Part shown: in pieces, positions 1-8,572 of the stretch
Position numbering within the stretch: position 1 is the first letter of the stretch
Layout: every line of letters starts with the position of its first letter
NCBI RefSeq assembly: GCF_008905045.1
Contig: NZ_VWMY01000019.1
Coordinates: 93,430 to 157,429, forward strand
Direction of reading: 5' to 3'
Origin: Streptomyces albicerus
GTDB taxonomy: Bacteria > Actinomycetota > Actinomycetes > Streptomycetales > Streptomycetaceae
Length of the DNA: 64,000 bases
The notes under the pieces: model-generated
The model's database searches: none
What the model was told of the DNA's origin: nothing
What the model saw: the letters and a program-made list of their open reading frames with translations, nothing else
Position numbers and translations under genes: made by a program

Positions 1-298
1 TGCCGAACACCATGGCGCCGAGCGCCCCGTTGCCGATGGGAAGGGCTTCGCGCTCCCAGTCGGCGGCCGGGGCGGCGTACCGGAGCACCGATGGCTCCCG
101 TGACGGGGCTTGTGCCTCGCCCTGCGGCCGACCAGGCGATACATCGGAGGTATCTGCGGCCTCGGCCCCGGAGGGCATCAGGGCTTCTGCGCCCAGGGCG
201 AGACCGGCCGCACCGCCAGCTGCGGTTTTCAGGGTGGCTCTTCGGGATACCTCGTGCGGCTCACAGGACTCTTGCGATTCATGCGGCTCATACGACAT
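1..298 (-). CDS. GH95-type alpha-L-fucosidase, N-terminal part (cut by left edge)
   Basis: The gene starts at ATG 298 and runs out of the window to the left, so only 99 codons are seen. An AGGGG ribosome site lies just upstream of the start. Residues 18-24 read SRRATLK and are followed by a small hydrophobic stretch ending in an Ala-rich cleavage zone, which is a Tat-type export signal. The mature part begins around residue 48. Residues 81-99 contain W-E-x-E-A-L-P-I-G-N-G-x-L-G-A-M-V-F-G, the hallmark N-terminus of GH95 enzymes that remove alpha-1,2-fucose or galactose from plant polysaccharides. The catalytic residues lie outside the window. The protein is therefore inferred to be secreted and to act on plant cell wall glycans, in keeping with the pectin loci further right. 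Confidence 0.8.
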   Translation of the reverse strand, partial: MSYEPHESQESCEPHEVSRRATLKTAAGGAAGLALGAEALMPSGAEAADTSDVSPGRPQGEAQAPSREPSVLRYAAPAADWEREALPIGNGALGAMVFG

Positions 299-381
299 GA
301 CCCCTGACGCTAGAGGTCCGATCACCCGAGCGGCAAGGGTCATGACACGGCACGTGCGGAGAGGGTTCCGGGCGGCGGGGT

Positions 382-879
382 TCAGCCCTGCTGGAAGAGC
401 TCCGCGGGCAGGGGCTTCAGGAGCGCGTACAGGTCGTCGGTGATGGGGCGGTCCCAGGCGGCGATCGTCACCAGGACGTTGTCACTGCGGTCGAACTGTA
501 CGCAGGAGATGCGCGTCTCGGAGAGCTTGAGGCGGCGCACGATGAGGAGGTTGTCGCCCTGCATGACCGGCATGTCCTCGGCACCGACGACCGTGACCTC
601 TTCCTCGTTCTCCAGCGCCACCAGCAGCTGCGCCACCTCGAACGGGACCTCGCCCTCGGCGACGTCCCGGGCCGGCGAGCCCTCCGGCAGATTGCCGATG
701 ATCATCGCGGGGCCGCGGCCGCCGAACAGGTCGTAGCGCAGGAACACACCCTGGCAGCTTCCGTCGGGCGCGGGCAGCAGGCCCGCACCGAGATTGCCCG
801 GCCAGTCGCCCGGGTCCATGGCCAGAACGTCGAAGTCGGGCCCGGCGGGAGTGGCGCTGCGGCGGCGGAGGAAGGACAT
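382..879 (-). CDS. Conserved actinobacterial protein of unknown function
   Basis: This is a 165-residue acidic protein that starts MSFLRRR at ATG 879. A longer frame exists upstream, but its first 45 residues are low-complexity Arg/Thr/Gly sequence without domain character, so the internal ATG was chosen. No clear ribosome site is seen before it. There is no signal peptide and no membrane segment. The protein is a compact alpha/beta-looking sequence with a conserved-looking C-terminal half (residues 90-160). I do not recognise a family with a known function. It is transcribed in the same direction as the ACT-domain gene, whose stop lies 132 bp upstream of this start. Confidence 0.6.
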   Translation of the reverse strand: MSFLRRRSATPAGPDFDVLAMDPGDWPGNLGAGLLPAPDGSCQGVFLRYDLFGGRGPAMIIGNLPEGSPARDVAEGEVPFEVAQLLVALENEEEVTVVGAEDMPVMQGDNLLIVRRLKLSETRISCVQFDRSDNVLVTIAAWDRPITDDLYALLKPLPAELFQQG

Positions 880-1010
880 GCCGCAATGGTACGTGCCCCG
901 AGGGGTGGATCGGCGTGGGGTCGACGCCCGTTGACCGCGTCCGTTGACCGCGCTCCGGCCACCATCTGTATGCCCACACCTGTTGCGAGTGCCGCGGACC
1001 CGTCCGACCG

Positions 1011-1433
1011 TCACTGACCGGAGCGGTCGGCCAGCTGTTCCAAAAGGGCCACGGCCTCGGCCGCGCGCTCATGCGGCACGAAGAGGTGGTCGTGGTGGAA
1101 GCCCGCGACGACATTGCAGCTCAGACCCGCTTCCGCGAGCGCCTGGGCGACGGCGGCGGTGAGGCCGACGGCGTCCAGCGCGGAGTGGATCCGCAGGGTG
1201 ATCCAGCCGGCCACGTAGTCGTACGTCAGTCGTGCGGCGTCGGCGTCCTCCTGCTCGACGACGAGGGCCAGACCCTCGTCCTCGACGACGGTCACGACCG
1301 GCGAGAGACCGGGAGGCGCCGTGGCGCCGGGGACGGTGGTGAAGACGAAGCGGCCGGGGTGCAGGGCGGGCTCCATGCCGCTCAGCAGTCGACCGAGATC
1401 ACGTTCCGCGCCCATGCCGCTCGTGCCGCTCAT
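1011..1433 (-). CDS. ACT-domain protein (possible amino-acid sensor)
   Basis: This is a 140-residue soluble protein. Residues 15-65 resemble the small N-terminal domain of stand-alone ACT proteins, with L-H-P-G-R-F-V-F near residue 25. Residues 70-135 carry a second ACT-like beta-alpha-beta unit: an I-H-S-A-L-D-A-V-G-L-T segment followed by L-S-C-N-V-V-A-G-F-H-H-D-H-L-F-V. Such proteins usually bind an amino acid and act as sensors; no catalytic domain is attached. The gene follows the CGNR regulator gene by 9 bp on the same strand, so the two are probably co-transcribed. The ligand cannot be told from sequence. Confidence 0.75.
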   Translation of the reverse strand: MSGTSGMGAERDLGRLLSGMEPALHPGRFVFTTVPGATAPPGLSPVVTVVEDEGLALVVEQEDADAARLTYDYVAGWITLRIHSALDAVGLTAAVAQALAEAGLSCNVVAGFHHDHLFVPHERAAEAVALLEQLADRSGQ

Positions 1434-1442
1434 ACACGGAGG

Positions 1443-2066
1443 CTATGCCGTTTTCTTGTGCCTCTCATGATGGCGGGCGACACGGGCCCGGTTGCCGCAC
1501 GACGGTTTGCACCACTCCTGACGCGGGTGGTCCTTGAGGAAGTAGCGCACACAGCGCGGCGCGTGGCAGGCGCGCAGCCGCTGCCGGTCGGGGCTCGCGA
1601 GGAACGCGATGGCGGCACGGGCGAGGGTCGCGGTGAGCTCGGCGCCGCCGTGGACGGGTTCCTGGCGTATGGCGGGGTCGGCGCCCTCCGGCCACGACAG
1701 CACGGGGACCGTCGGGGCCAGGGCCGCGCGGATGTTGAGCCGCTCGACGGCGTCCCGTACCGGCATCAGCCGGGCCGCGTCGGCCGGGCTGGGCTCGCCG
1801 GGGCGCACGGCGCGGGCGAACAGAGCGCGGACGGCGGCGCGGACGTCCCGTACCGCGGCCAGTTCGGTCTCGTCGGCCTCGAACCCGTCCGCGCCGGCTT
1901 CCGGATGCTCGCGCACCCAGGCGGTGAGGCCCGCCGCGGTGGCGAGGTCGTCGGCGACTCCACCGTGGCCGTCGTAGCGGATGGTCACGGCGAGGTCCAG
2001 GGCAAGCCGTGCGTCCGCGCTGATCGAGACGTTCATGGTGCTAATGATACGGTCGGCCTCATCCAT
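1443..2066 (-). CDS. CGNR zinc-finger regulator
   Basis: This is a 207-residue predicted DNA-binding protein. The N-terminal ABATE-type domain (residues about 12-140) precedes a C-terminal CGNR zinc finger, in which C-H-A-P-R-C-V-R-Y-F is followed by W-C-K-P-S-C-G-N-R-A-R-V-A-R-H-H. The CxxxxC and CxxxC pairs would bind zinc. Members of the family are thought to control catabolic or stress genes. ATG 2066 and ATG 2036 are both possible starts and neither has a good ribosome site. The later one would place an inverted repeat (2041-2069) in the promoter rather than in the coding sequence. The next gene downstream is the ACT protein. Confidence 0.8.
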   Translation of the reverse strand: MDEADRIISTMNVSISADARLALDLAVTIRYDGHGGVADDLATAAGLTAWVREHPEAGADGFEADETELAAVRDVRAAVRALFARAVRPGEPSPADAARLMPVRDAVERLNIRAALAPTVPVLSWPEGADPAIRQEPVHGGAELTATLARAAIAFLASPDRQRLRACHAPRCVRYFLKDHPRQEWCKPSCGNRARVARHHERHKKTA

Positions 2067-2069
2067 TAG
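2041..2069. promoter_or_regulatory. Inverted repeat CTAATG-N17-CATTAG in the divergent promoter
   Basis: The arms CTAATG (2041-2046) and CATTAG (2064-2069) form a perfect 6-bp dyad between the CGNR regulator gene and the divergent PNPOx-like gene. This position suits an autoregulatory operator. The arms are AT-rich against the local background. Function is inferred only. Confidence 0.4.
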
Positions 2070-2109
2070 TGAACGAGCAGGTTCATGAGCGTACGACCGG
2101 GGAGGGTCC

Positions 2110-2763
2110 GTGGAGGATCTGCGTCAACTGCTGCGCGGCCTGGAGGTGTTCGCGGGCGAGCTGCCCGCGTTCGACCCGTCCGTGGCCCCGGACACACCGG
2201 CGGAGCTGTTCGTGGAGTGGTTGCTGGCAGCCGTGGCCGCCGGGGTGCGTGAGCCGCACGCGATGACGGTCTCGACGGCGGGCGCCGACGGGGATCCGAC
2301 GGCGCGGACACTGATCCTCAAGGGCCTCGGCCCGGACGGCTGGCAGTTCGCGTCGGACGGCGGCAGCGTCAAGGCCCGGAACCTCGCCGAGCGGCCCTTT
2401 GCGGCGCTCACCTTCTACTGGCCCCAGCTCGCGCGGCAGGTCCGGGTGCGCGGCCCGGTCGTGCCCGAGAGCCCCGACGACAGTGCGGCCGACTTCCTGG
2501 CACGGGGCGCCGGAGCCCGCGCCGAGGCCCTCCTCGGCCGTCAGTCTCAGCCTCTCGCGGACCTCGCCGAGCGCGACGCGGCCGTGAAGGAGTCGCTGGC
2601 CCGTCTGGAGGCCGAGCCGGATCTGGTGGCGCCGGGCTGGACCCTGCACTCGGTGCGCGCCGAGTCCGTCGAGTTCTGGCAGGGCGACAAGGAGCGACGC
2701 CACACGCGGCTGGCGTATCTGCGGTCCGGGGAGGGCTGGGACAAACAGCTGCTGTGGCCGTGA
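2110..2763 (+). CDS. Pyridoxamine 5'-phosphate oxidase-family flavoprotein
   Basis: This 217-residue protein starts at GTG 2110 behind a GGGAGG ribosome site. The split-barrel fold is recognisable: residues 43-75 (A-M-T-V-S-T-A-G-A-D-G-x-P-T-A-R-T-L-I-L-K) form the first FMN-binding strands, and R-P-F-A-A-L-T-F-Y-W near residue 95 the next. The C-terminal end, with F-W-Q-G and the final L-W-P, resembles the PdxH dimerisation domain. PdxH itself oxidises pyridoxamine or pyridoxine phosphate to PLP. This protein could be a PdxH paralogue acting on another substrate. It is divergent from the CGNR regulator and may be its target. Confidence 0.8.
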   Translation: MEDLRQLLRGLEVFAGELPAFDPSVAPDTPAELFVEWLLAAVAAGVREPHAMTVSTAGADGDPTARTLILKGLGPDGWQFASDGGSVKARNLAERPFAALTFYWPQLARQVRVRGPVVPESPDDSAADFLARGAGARAEALLGRQSQPLADLAERDAAVKESLARLEAEPDLVAPGWTLHSVRAESVEFWQGDKERRHTRLAYLRSGEGWDKQLLWP

Positions 2764-2847
2764 TCGCGAACCGCGACGCCGCAGCGACCGCGACACCCGC
2801 GCCAGGGCATGCGAAACACGCGCGTGCGTGCCGCTCAGTACTGCTCG

Positions 2848-2912
2848 GCGCTGGGCTGAACCGCCCTCACTCTCGGGCTCAGCACTCCTCAGCGCTGGGC
2901 TGAACCGCCCTC
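2848..2912. repeat. Two 21-bp direct repeats
   Basis: The same 21-bp sequence beginning GCGCTGGGCTGAAC occurs at 2848-2868 and 2892-2912, 44 bp apart start to start. It lies in the gap between the convergent PNPOx-like and universal-stress genes. No strong hairpin is formed. The origin may be a local duplication. Confidence 0.6.
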
Positions 2913-2922
2913 GCTGCCCGAC

Positions 2923-3816
2923 TCAGCTCTCCTCGCCGTCCGGCGGTACCACCGCCACCGGGCTCGCCGCGTGCAACAGCACCGCCTGCGTGACCGAGCC
3001 CATCATCCGGGCGGGCGCGAGCAGCCGTCGCCGGTGGCGGCCCACCACCACGAGGTCGGCGTCTTTGGAGGCCGCGACGAGGTGACCGGCCGCGTCGCCG
3101 GGCACCACGTGCTGATCGGCGCCGACCTCGGGATGCCGCCCGATGTGCGGGGCGACGAAGCCGTCGGCCAGCGTTCTGGTCTCGGACTCGATGGCGTCCT
3201 GATCGACGATCATGGCCGGGACAAAGTCACCCGCCTGTGCGGGCCAGGGATACGCGGCGACCACCTGGACGCGTGCCCCGCGCCGGGCGGCCTCGGCGAA
3301 CGCGAAGGCGAGGGCCGGATCGTTCGGGCTGTCCACGTGCAGGCCGACGACCACGCGCGGCCCGGGCCCGACGAGCTCGGAGTCGTGCACCTCGCGTCCG
3401 GGCCGGGGCACCACGACGACGGGGCACTCCGCGTCGCGCGCGGCGGCCAGTCCGTTCGAGCCGAGCAGCAGGCTCGCGAAGCCGCCGCGGCCGCGGGAGC
3501 CGAACACCATCAGCTGCGCGTCGGCGCCGAGGCCGGGCAGCAGGGCAGCGGGCGCGCCGTCCAGGGAGACGTACTCCGTGACCGGCAGGTCGGCCCGGTC
3601 CTCCAGTCGGACGCGCACGTGATCGAGGACGCGGTCGGTCTCCGTCTCCGGCTGCCCGACGGTGAGGGTCTCCGGGCGCGCCCAGGGCGCGTACTCCCGC
3701 ACATGGACCACGTGCAGCGGCGCCTCGCGCCTACGGGCCGCGTCGAGGGCCCAGTCCAGGGCGCGCAGGCTGTCGTCCGACCCGTCGACCGCCGCGATGA
3801 CCGGCAGGGTGCTCAT
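2923..3816 (-). CDS. Tandem universal stress protein (UspA family)
   Basis: This 297-residue cytoplasmic protein consists of two Usp domains, residues about 4-140 and 153-290. The first begins V-I-A-A-V-D-G-S and has the ATP-binding signature G-S-R-G-R-G-G-F-x(5)-G-S-N around residues 106-121. The second has the weaker V-V-V-G-R-H-x(9)-M-M-G-S-V-T near residues 255-275, so nucleotide binding may be limited to the first half. Such proteins respond to hypoxia, starvation or redox stress in actinobacteria. A GGCGAGG ribosome site precedes ATG 3816. The gene stands alone. Confidence 0.92.
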   Translation of the reverse strand: MSTLPVIAAVDGSDDSLRALDWALDAARRREAPLHVVHVREYAPWARPETLTVGQPETETDRVLDHVRVRLEDRADLPVTEYVSLDGAPAALLPGLGADAQLMVFGSRGRGGFASLLLGSNGLAAARDAECPVVVVPRPGREVHDSELVGPGPRVVVGLHVDSPNDPALAFAFAEAARRGARVQVVAAYPWPAQAGDFVPAMIVDQDAIESETRTLADGFVAPHIGRHPEVGADQHVVPGDAAGHLVAASKDADLVVVGRHRRRLLAPARMMGSVTQAVLLHAASPVAVVPPDGEES

Positions 3817-3976
3817 GGAATCCTCGCCTCCGGAACGCCGTCTTCTGCTTCCCGGGGCCAGCCTCGCTCAGGCGTGACCCCAGGAAGGTGCCGAAGATCG
3901 CGTGTCCGGAAAAAGGGAAGGAAAACCCTCTTGTCGGATCAGGCTCCCCCACGTCCAGTCGCGTGAGGTCGCCTTC

Positions 3977-4219
3977 TCACGTGAGGTCGAACTCCCCCTC
4001 CCGCGCCCCTGACACGAACGCGCCCCATTCCGCGGGCGTGAAGATCAAGGAGGGGCTTTCCGGGCGGCCACTGTTGCGCATCGCGATGAATCCCTCGACA
4101 AAGGCGATCTGGACATCCCCAAGCCCACGGCTGCTGGAGTGCCAGTCGGCGTTGCTGAGGTCAAGCTCCGGCTTGTCCCAGCCCGCGAGCGGGTGCTGCT
4201 GGATGGTGCTCTCGGCCAC
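3977..4219 (-). CDS. DUF397 protein
   Basis: This 80-residue protein has the DUF397 pattern: W-H-S-S-S near residue 26, then V-x-I-A-F-V-E-G-F-I-A-M-R-N-S, and near the C-terminus P-S-L-I-F-T-P-A-E-W-G-A-F-V-S-G. These small proteins are abundant in Streptomyces and usually sit beside an XRE-type regulator with which they form developmental or antitoxin-like pairs. No XRE gene is adjacent here, so this is an orphan copy. ATG 4219 was chosen as the start; only a modest GGGAGGA site lies upstream. Confidence 0.85.
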   Translation of the reverse strand: MAESTIQQHPLAGWDKPELDLSNADWHSSSRGLGDVQIAFVEGFIAMRNSGRPESPSLIFTPAEWGAFVSGAREGEFDLT

Positions 4220-4302
4220 GTCCGTGCTCCTCCCGGTTCGTCGTCCGCGGCCAGCCTAGCTTTCGGTTACTGCCGCGCACAGGCCACGTGAGGGGGACAC
4301 CT

Positions 4303-5465
<1,163 letters not shown>

Positions 5466-5469
<4 letters not shown>

Positions 5470-6530
5470 CGCGGGTCTCCCTCCAGTACGGCGACCAGGT
5501 TCTGTTGCAGACACGGACCCGACGTGGCGTGCGCGAGCGCGCGGTTGGAGTCGCCTCGCTGGATCCGGGCGGCCGCCTCGCCGATGCGGATGAGACCCGC
5601 GGCCATGACGGTGTTGGCGGCGAGCGCTCCCCCGGACGGGTTGACGTCGACACTCTCGTCCAGCCTCAGGGCCTTGCGCAGTACCACCTCCTGAGCAGTG
5701 AACGGGGCGTGCAGTTCGGCTGTGTCGACAGGCCGTTCGAAGGCTCCGGCCCTCTCCGCCGCCAGCCGCGTGGACGGCGAGTCGGTCAGATCCCGTACAC
5801 CGAGACCGTGTGCCTCGATCCGGTGGTCGATGCCCCGGATCCAGGCGGGCCGCTCGCACAGTTCGCGGGCCCGCTCCCCCGCCGCGAGGATCACCGCGGC
5901 CGCTCCGTCGCCGATGGGCGGGCAGTCGCCGGTACGGAGGGGGCGTACGGCATAGTCGCCCCGCGGCACCGAACCCCTCAGCTGGGCATGGGAGTTGTCC
6001 GCGGCCGAGGCACGGCTGCGGGCGGCGACGGCGGTGAGCGCCGGCTCGTCCGTGTCACCCGCGTCGATGAGCGCCTGCGCCTGAAGAGCCGCCAGGGCTA
6101 TGGAGTCCGGCCACAGGGGCGCCACGTAGTACGGGTCGAGCTGCCTGGTCAGTACGTCGCGTACGGAGCCGGGTGACGACTTGCCGAACCCGTACACGAG
6201 CGCGGTGTCGGCCTCGCCGGTGAGGAGCTTCGTCCAGGCCTCGTACAGCGCCCAGGCCCCGTCCATCTCCACATGGGACTCGGAGATCGGCGGCCAGGCC
6301 CCGACCCCGTCGAGCGCCATCGTGAAGGAGAACGCCCGGCCCGCGAGATAGTCCGTGGAACCCGAGCAGGTGAAGCCGATGTCGCTGGTCTTCAGACCGG
6401 TACTGGCCAGCACCTGGTGCAGGACCGGCATGAGCATCTCGACTTCGGAGAGCTCGTCGGTGGTGCGCAGGTGATCGGTCTGCGCGAAGGCGACGACGGC
6501 GATGTCCCTCAGCGGCCGCGGCGCGGGCAT
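5466..6530 (-). CDS. Second thiolase-fold lipid-transfer protein
   Basis: This 354-residue thiolase-fold protein is a distant paralogue of its downstream neighbour. It begins D-I-A-V-V-A-F-A-Q-T after a short leader. The nucleophile region reads E-S-H-V-E-M-D-G-A-W-A-L, again without cysteine. The C-terminal N-P-S-G-G-A-L-A-A-N motif is kept. Two cysteine-free Ltp proteins side by side resemble the Ltp4/Ltp3 pair of Mycobacterium tuberculosis (about 354 and 394 residues). The start codon directly abuts the stop of the DUF35 gene and the stop overlaps the next start, so translation of the three genes is likely coupled. Substrate is inferred to be a bulky acyl-CoA. Confidence 0.82.
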
Positions 6531-7484
6531 CTACACCAGCTCCTTGTACGTGTCGTAGTCCGCGTCGGGTTCGCCGGTGGGCCGGTAGTGGTCGGGATAG
6601 CGGCCCCCGTCCGTCCACACCGGCTCGACGCGCAGGCCCATACGCACCTGGTCATAGGGGATGCCGCCGATACGGCCGTGCAGGGCGAGGTCGGCGCCGT
6701 CCAGGGCGATGTGCCCATAGACGTAAGGCACTTCGATGTCGAGGTTCTTCGCCTTGATGTTGACGATGCAGTACGTCGTGACCGTGCCCCGCGGCCCCAC
6801 CTCGACCTGTTCCGATGTGGCCACACCACAGGTGGGGCACGCACCCCTCGGCGGGACGTACACCTTGCGGCAGGACGGGCAACGCTCACCGACGGTCCGC
6901 CGCTCGACGAGCGCGTTGATGTAACCGGACTGGGCACGGCCGGGCGAATAGACGTAGTCGAGACGGGCCGGCGCGACGATACCGGTCACCATGTCCGCGA
7001 ACTGCCCGTCGTGGCCGGTGAGTTCGCGGGTACCGTCCTTGCCGCCCTCGTACGGCTCGAAGCAGGCGATGTCCGTGATGGCACCGGAGCGTTCCTCGGC
7101 CCAGCGGACCCGGACCCGCATTCCGGTGTGTACGGACTCGGGGCCGCCGGGCGCGTCGAGGGCGTGCAGGAGGGCGGTGTCGGCGCCGTCCAGTTTCACC
7201 AGGACCCAGGCGAACGGCGTGTCCAGCGGCTGGCCCCGGCGAGGTTCGTGGTTCCAGGCCCAGGTGGTGACCGTACCGGTGGGCGAGACCTCCACGAGGT
7301 CGCGGAGGTCATCGGACGTGACGGGGTCGTACTCGACGGGCGGCACCAGAATCCGCCCGTCAACGGTCTTCACCCCAAGCACGACCCGCTCGCGCAGCCC
7401 GGTGAGGAACGCACTCTGGACGGGCCCGAGGGAACGAGTGAAGGGAAACTCGACGACCAGGGGGGCTTTGAGAACTTCAGGCAC
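6531..7484 (-). CDS. Double DUF35 OB-fold / zinc-ribbon protein
   Basis: This 317-residue protein is made of two DUF35 units. The first (about residues 20-150) has the OB-fold but no zinc ribbon. The second (about 185-300) starts with a rubredoxin-like ribbon in which Cys202, Cys205, Cys216 and Cys219 form two CxxC pairs, followed by an OB-fold. DUF35 proteins bind thiolase-fold Ltp enzymes and complete their active site. Two Ltp genes follow immediately, so one fused DUF35 protein may serve two partners. Length and order match Rv3521-Rv3522-Rv3523 of M. tuberculosis as I recall them. It is the first gene of the operon. Confidence 0.85.
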   Translation of the reverse strand: MPEVLKAPLVVEFPFTRSLGPVQSAFLTGLRERVVLGVKTVDGRILVPPVEYDPVTSDDLRDLVEVSPTGTVTTWAWNHEPRRGQPLDTPFAWVLVKLDGADTALLHALDAPGGPESVHTGMRVRVRWAEERSGAITDIACFEPYEGGKDGTRELTGHDGQFADMVTGIVAPARLDYVYSPGRAQSGYINALVERRTVGERCPSCRKVYVPPRGACPTCGVATSEQVEVGPRGTVTTYCIVNIKAKNLDIEVPYVYGHIALDGADLALHGRIGGIPYDQVRMGLRVEPVWTDGGRYPDHYRPTGEPDADYDTYKELV

Positions 7485-7518
7485 TGGGTCTCCTCACACG
7501 ACGGGGCTGCGCCCCGTT

Positions 7519-7549
7519 AAGGGGCGCGGGGAACTGCGCGACCAGCCAC
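7519..7549. repeat. Dispersed Streptomyces intergenic repeat, copy 1
   Basis: This 31-bp element begins AAGGGGCGCGGGGAACTGCG. It is almost identical (29/31) to the copy at 25160-25190. A GGGGC...GCCCC stem lies just left of it. Sequences of this kind recur between Streptomyces genes and often form part of transcription-stop regions. Confidence 0.7.
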
Positions 7550-7584
7550 AACGGACCCGCAGCGTCAAACCGGCCTGCCAAACG

Positions 7585-8385
7585 TCACTCCCGCCGATAC
7601 ACCGGCGGACGCTTCTCCGCAAAAGCCCTCGAACCCTCCTTGGCGTCAGCCGTATCGAAGATCGGCCACCCCCGCTTCAGCTCGGCGGCAAGCCCATCGG
7701 CCTCGGTCATCTCCGCGGTCTCGTACACGGACGCCTTGACGGCCTCGACGGCGAGCGGACCACACGCGTTGATCCGCCCGGCGATCGCGAGAGCCTTCTC
7801 CAGGGCCGTCCCGTCGGGGACGACATGCCCGATCAGACCGATGTCGGCGGCCTCCCGCGCCGAGTACGGCCGACCGGTGAGCAGCATCTCCAGCGCGTGC
7901 GTGCGCGGAATCTGCCGCTGGAGGCGAACCGTCGAGCCGCCGATCGGGAACAGACCGCGCTTCACCTCGAAGAGCCCGAACGTGGCGGACTCCCCCGCGA
8001 CCCGGATGTCGGTCCCCTGAAGGATCTCGGTACCGCCGGCCACACAGTGGCCCTCGACCGCGGCGATCACCGGTTTGCGCGGCCGGTGGTGGCGGAGCAT
8101 CGCCTTCCAGTGCAGATCGGGGTCGGCCGTCAGGCGGTCCCGGTACTGCTGCCCCTCCATCCCCTTGCCCGCCAGGGCCTTGAGGTCCATGCCCGCGCAG
8201 AACGCGCCGCCCGCGCCGGTCAGGACGATCGAGCGGATGGCGTCGTCCTCGTCGGCCTCGACCCAGCCGTCGTACAGACCGACCAGCATCGGCAGCGAGA
8301 GCGCGTTCTTGGCCTCGGGCCTGTTGAGCGTGAGCACCAGTGTGGCGCCTTCGCGCTGCACGGTGAGGTGTTCCGTCCCACCCAT
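7585..8385 (-). CDS. Enoyl-CoA hydratase (crotonase family)
   Basis: This 266-residue protein is of normal crotonase length. The oxyanion-hole segments are G-A-G-G-A-F-C-A-G-M-D-L (about residues 57-68) and E-G-H-C-V-A-G-G-T-E-I-L (about 112-123). The catalytic-glutamate segment L-F-E-V-K-R-G-L-F-P-I-G-G-S follows. The product would hydrate a 2-enoyl-CoA in beta-oxidation. It is divergent from the acyl-CoA synthetase at 8573, as echA19 and fadD19 are in M. tuberculosis, and shares an operator-like dyad with it. It lies 100 bp upstream of the DUF35-Ltp operon on the same strand and may feed it. Confidence 0.9.
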   Translation of the reverse strand: MGGTEHLTVQREGATLVLTLNRPEAKNALSLPMLVGLYDGWVEADEDDAIRSIVLTGAGGAFCAGMDLKALAGKGMEGQQYRDRLTADPDLHWKAMLRHHRPRKPVIAAVEGHCVAGGTEILQGTDIRVAGESATFGLFEVKRGLFPIGGSTVRLQRQIPRTHALEMLLTGRPYSAREAADIGLIGHVVPDGTALEKALAIAGRINACGPLAVEAVKASVYETAEMTEADGLAAELKRGWPIFDTADAKEGSRAFAEKRPPVYRRE

Positions 8386-8408
8386 TGCCGTCCTCCCGTC
8401 TCAGGAAC

Positions 8409-8422
8409 GAGAACAGGTTGCA
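8409..8422. promoter_or_regulatory. Imperfect KstR-like box
   Basis: The sequence GAGAACAGGTTGCA fits the pattern TnnAACnnGTTnnA except at the first base. It lies 24 bp before the crotonase start. KstR controls sterol catabolism in mycobacteria and rhodococci; binding here is only a suggestion. Confidence 0.3.
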
Positions 8423-8449
8423 GGAGGCGCGGGAGCACTTCAAGGGTTT

Positions 8450-8466
8450 TCTGACACGCAGTCAGA
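8450..8466. promoter_or_regulatory. TetR-type operator dyad in the divergent promoter
   Basis: TCTGACACGCAGTCAGA is a perfect 6-bp dyad with a 5-bp spacer, placed between the crotonase and acyl-CoA synthetase genes. A dyad of the same core and spacing (CTGA-N7-TCAG) stands before the nitronate-monooxygenase-like gene at 19336. The shared site suggests one TetR-type acyl-CoA regulator encoded elsewhere. Confidence 0.5.
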
Positions 8467-8572
8467 TTTCTTCTGCGCGAACCCTTCACAGTTGTGGCGG
8501 GCTTTGCTCTGATGACCGGCGAAGCGATGACGCACGTCCATTCGCCGATGCTTGCCGGGGTCAGGAGGAGCG

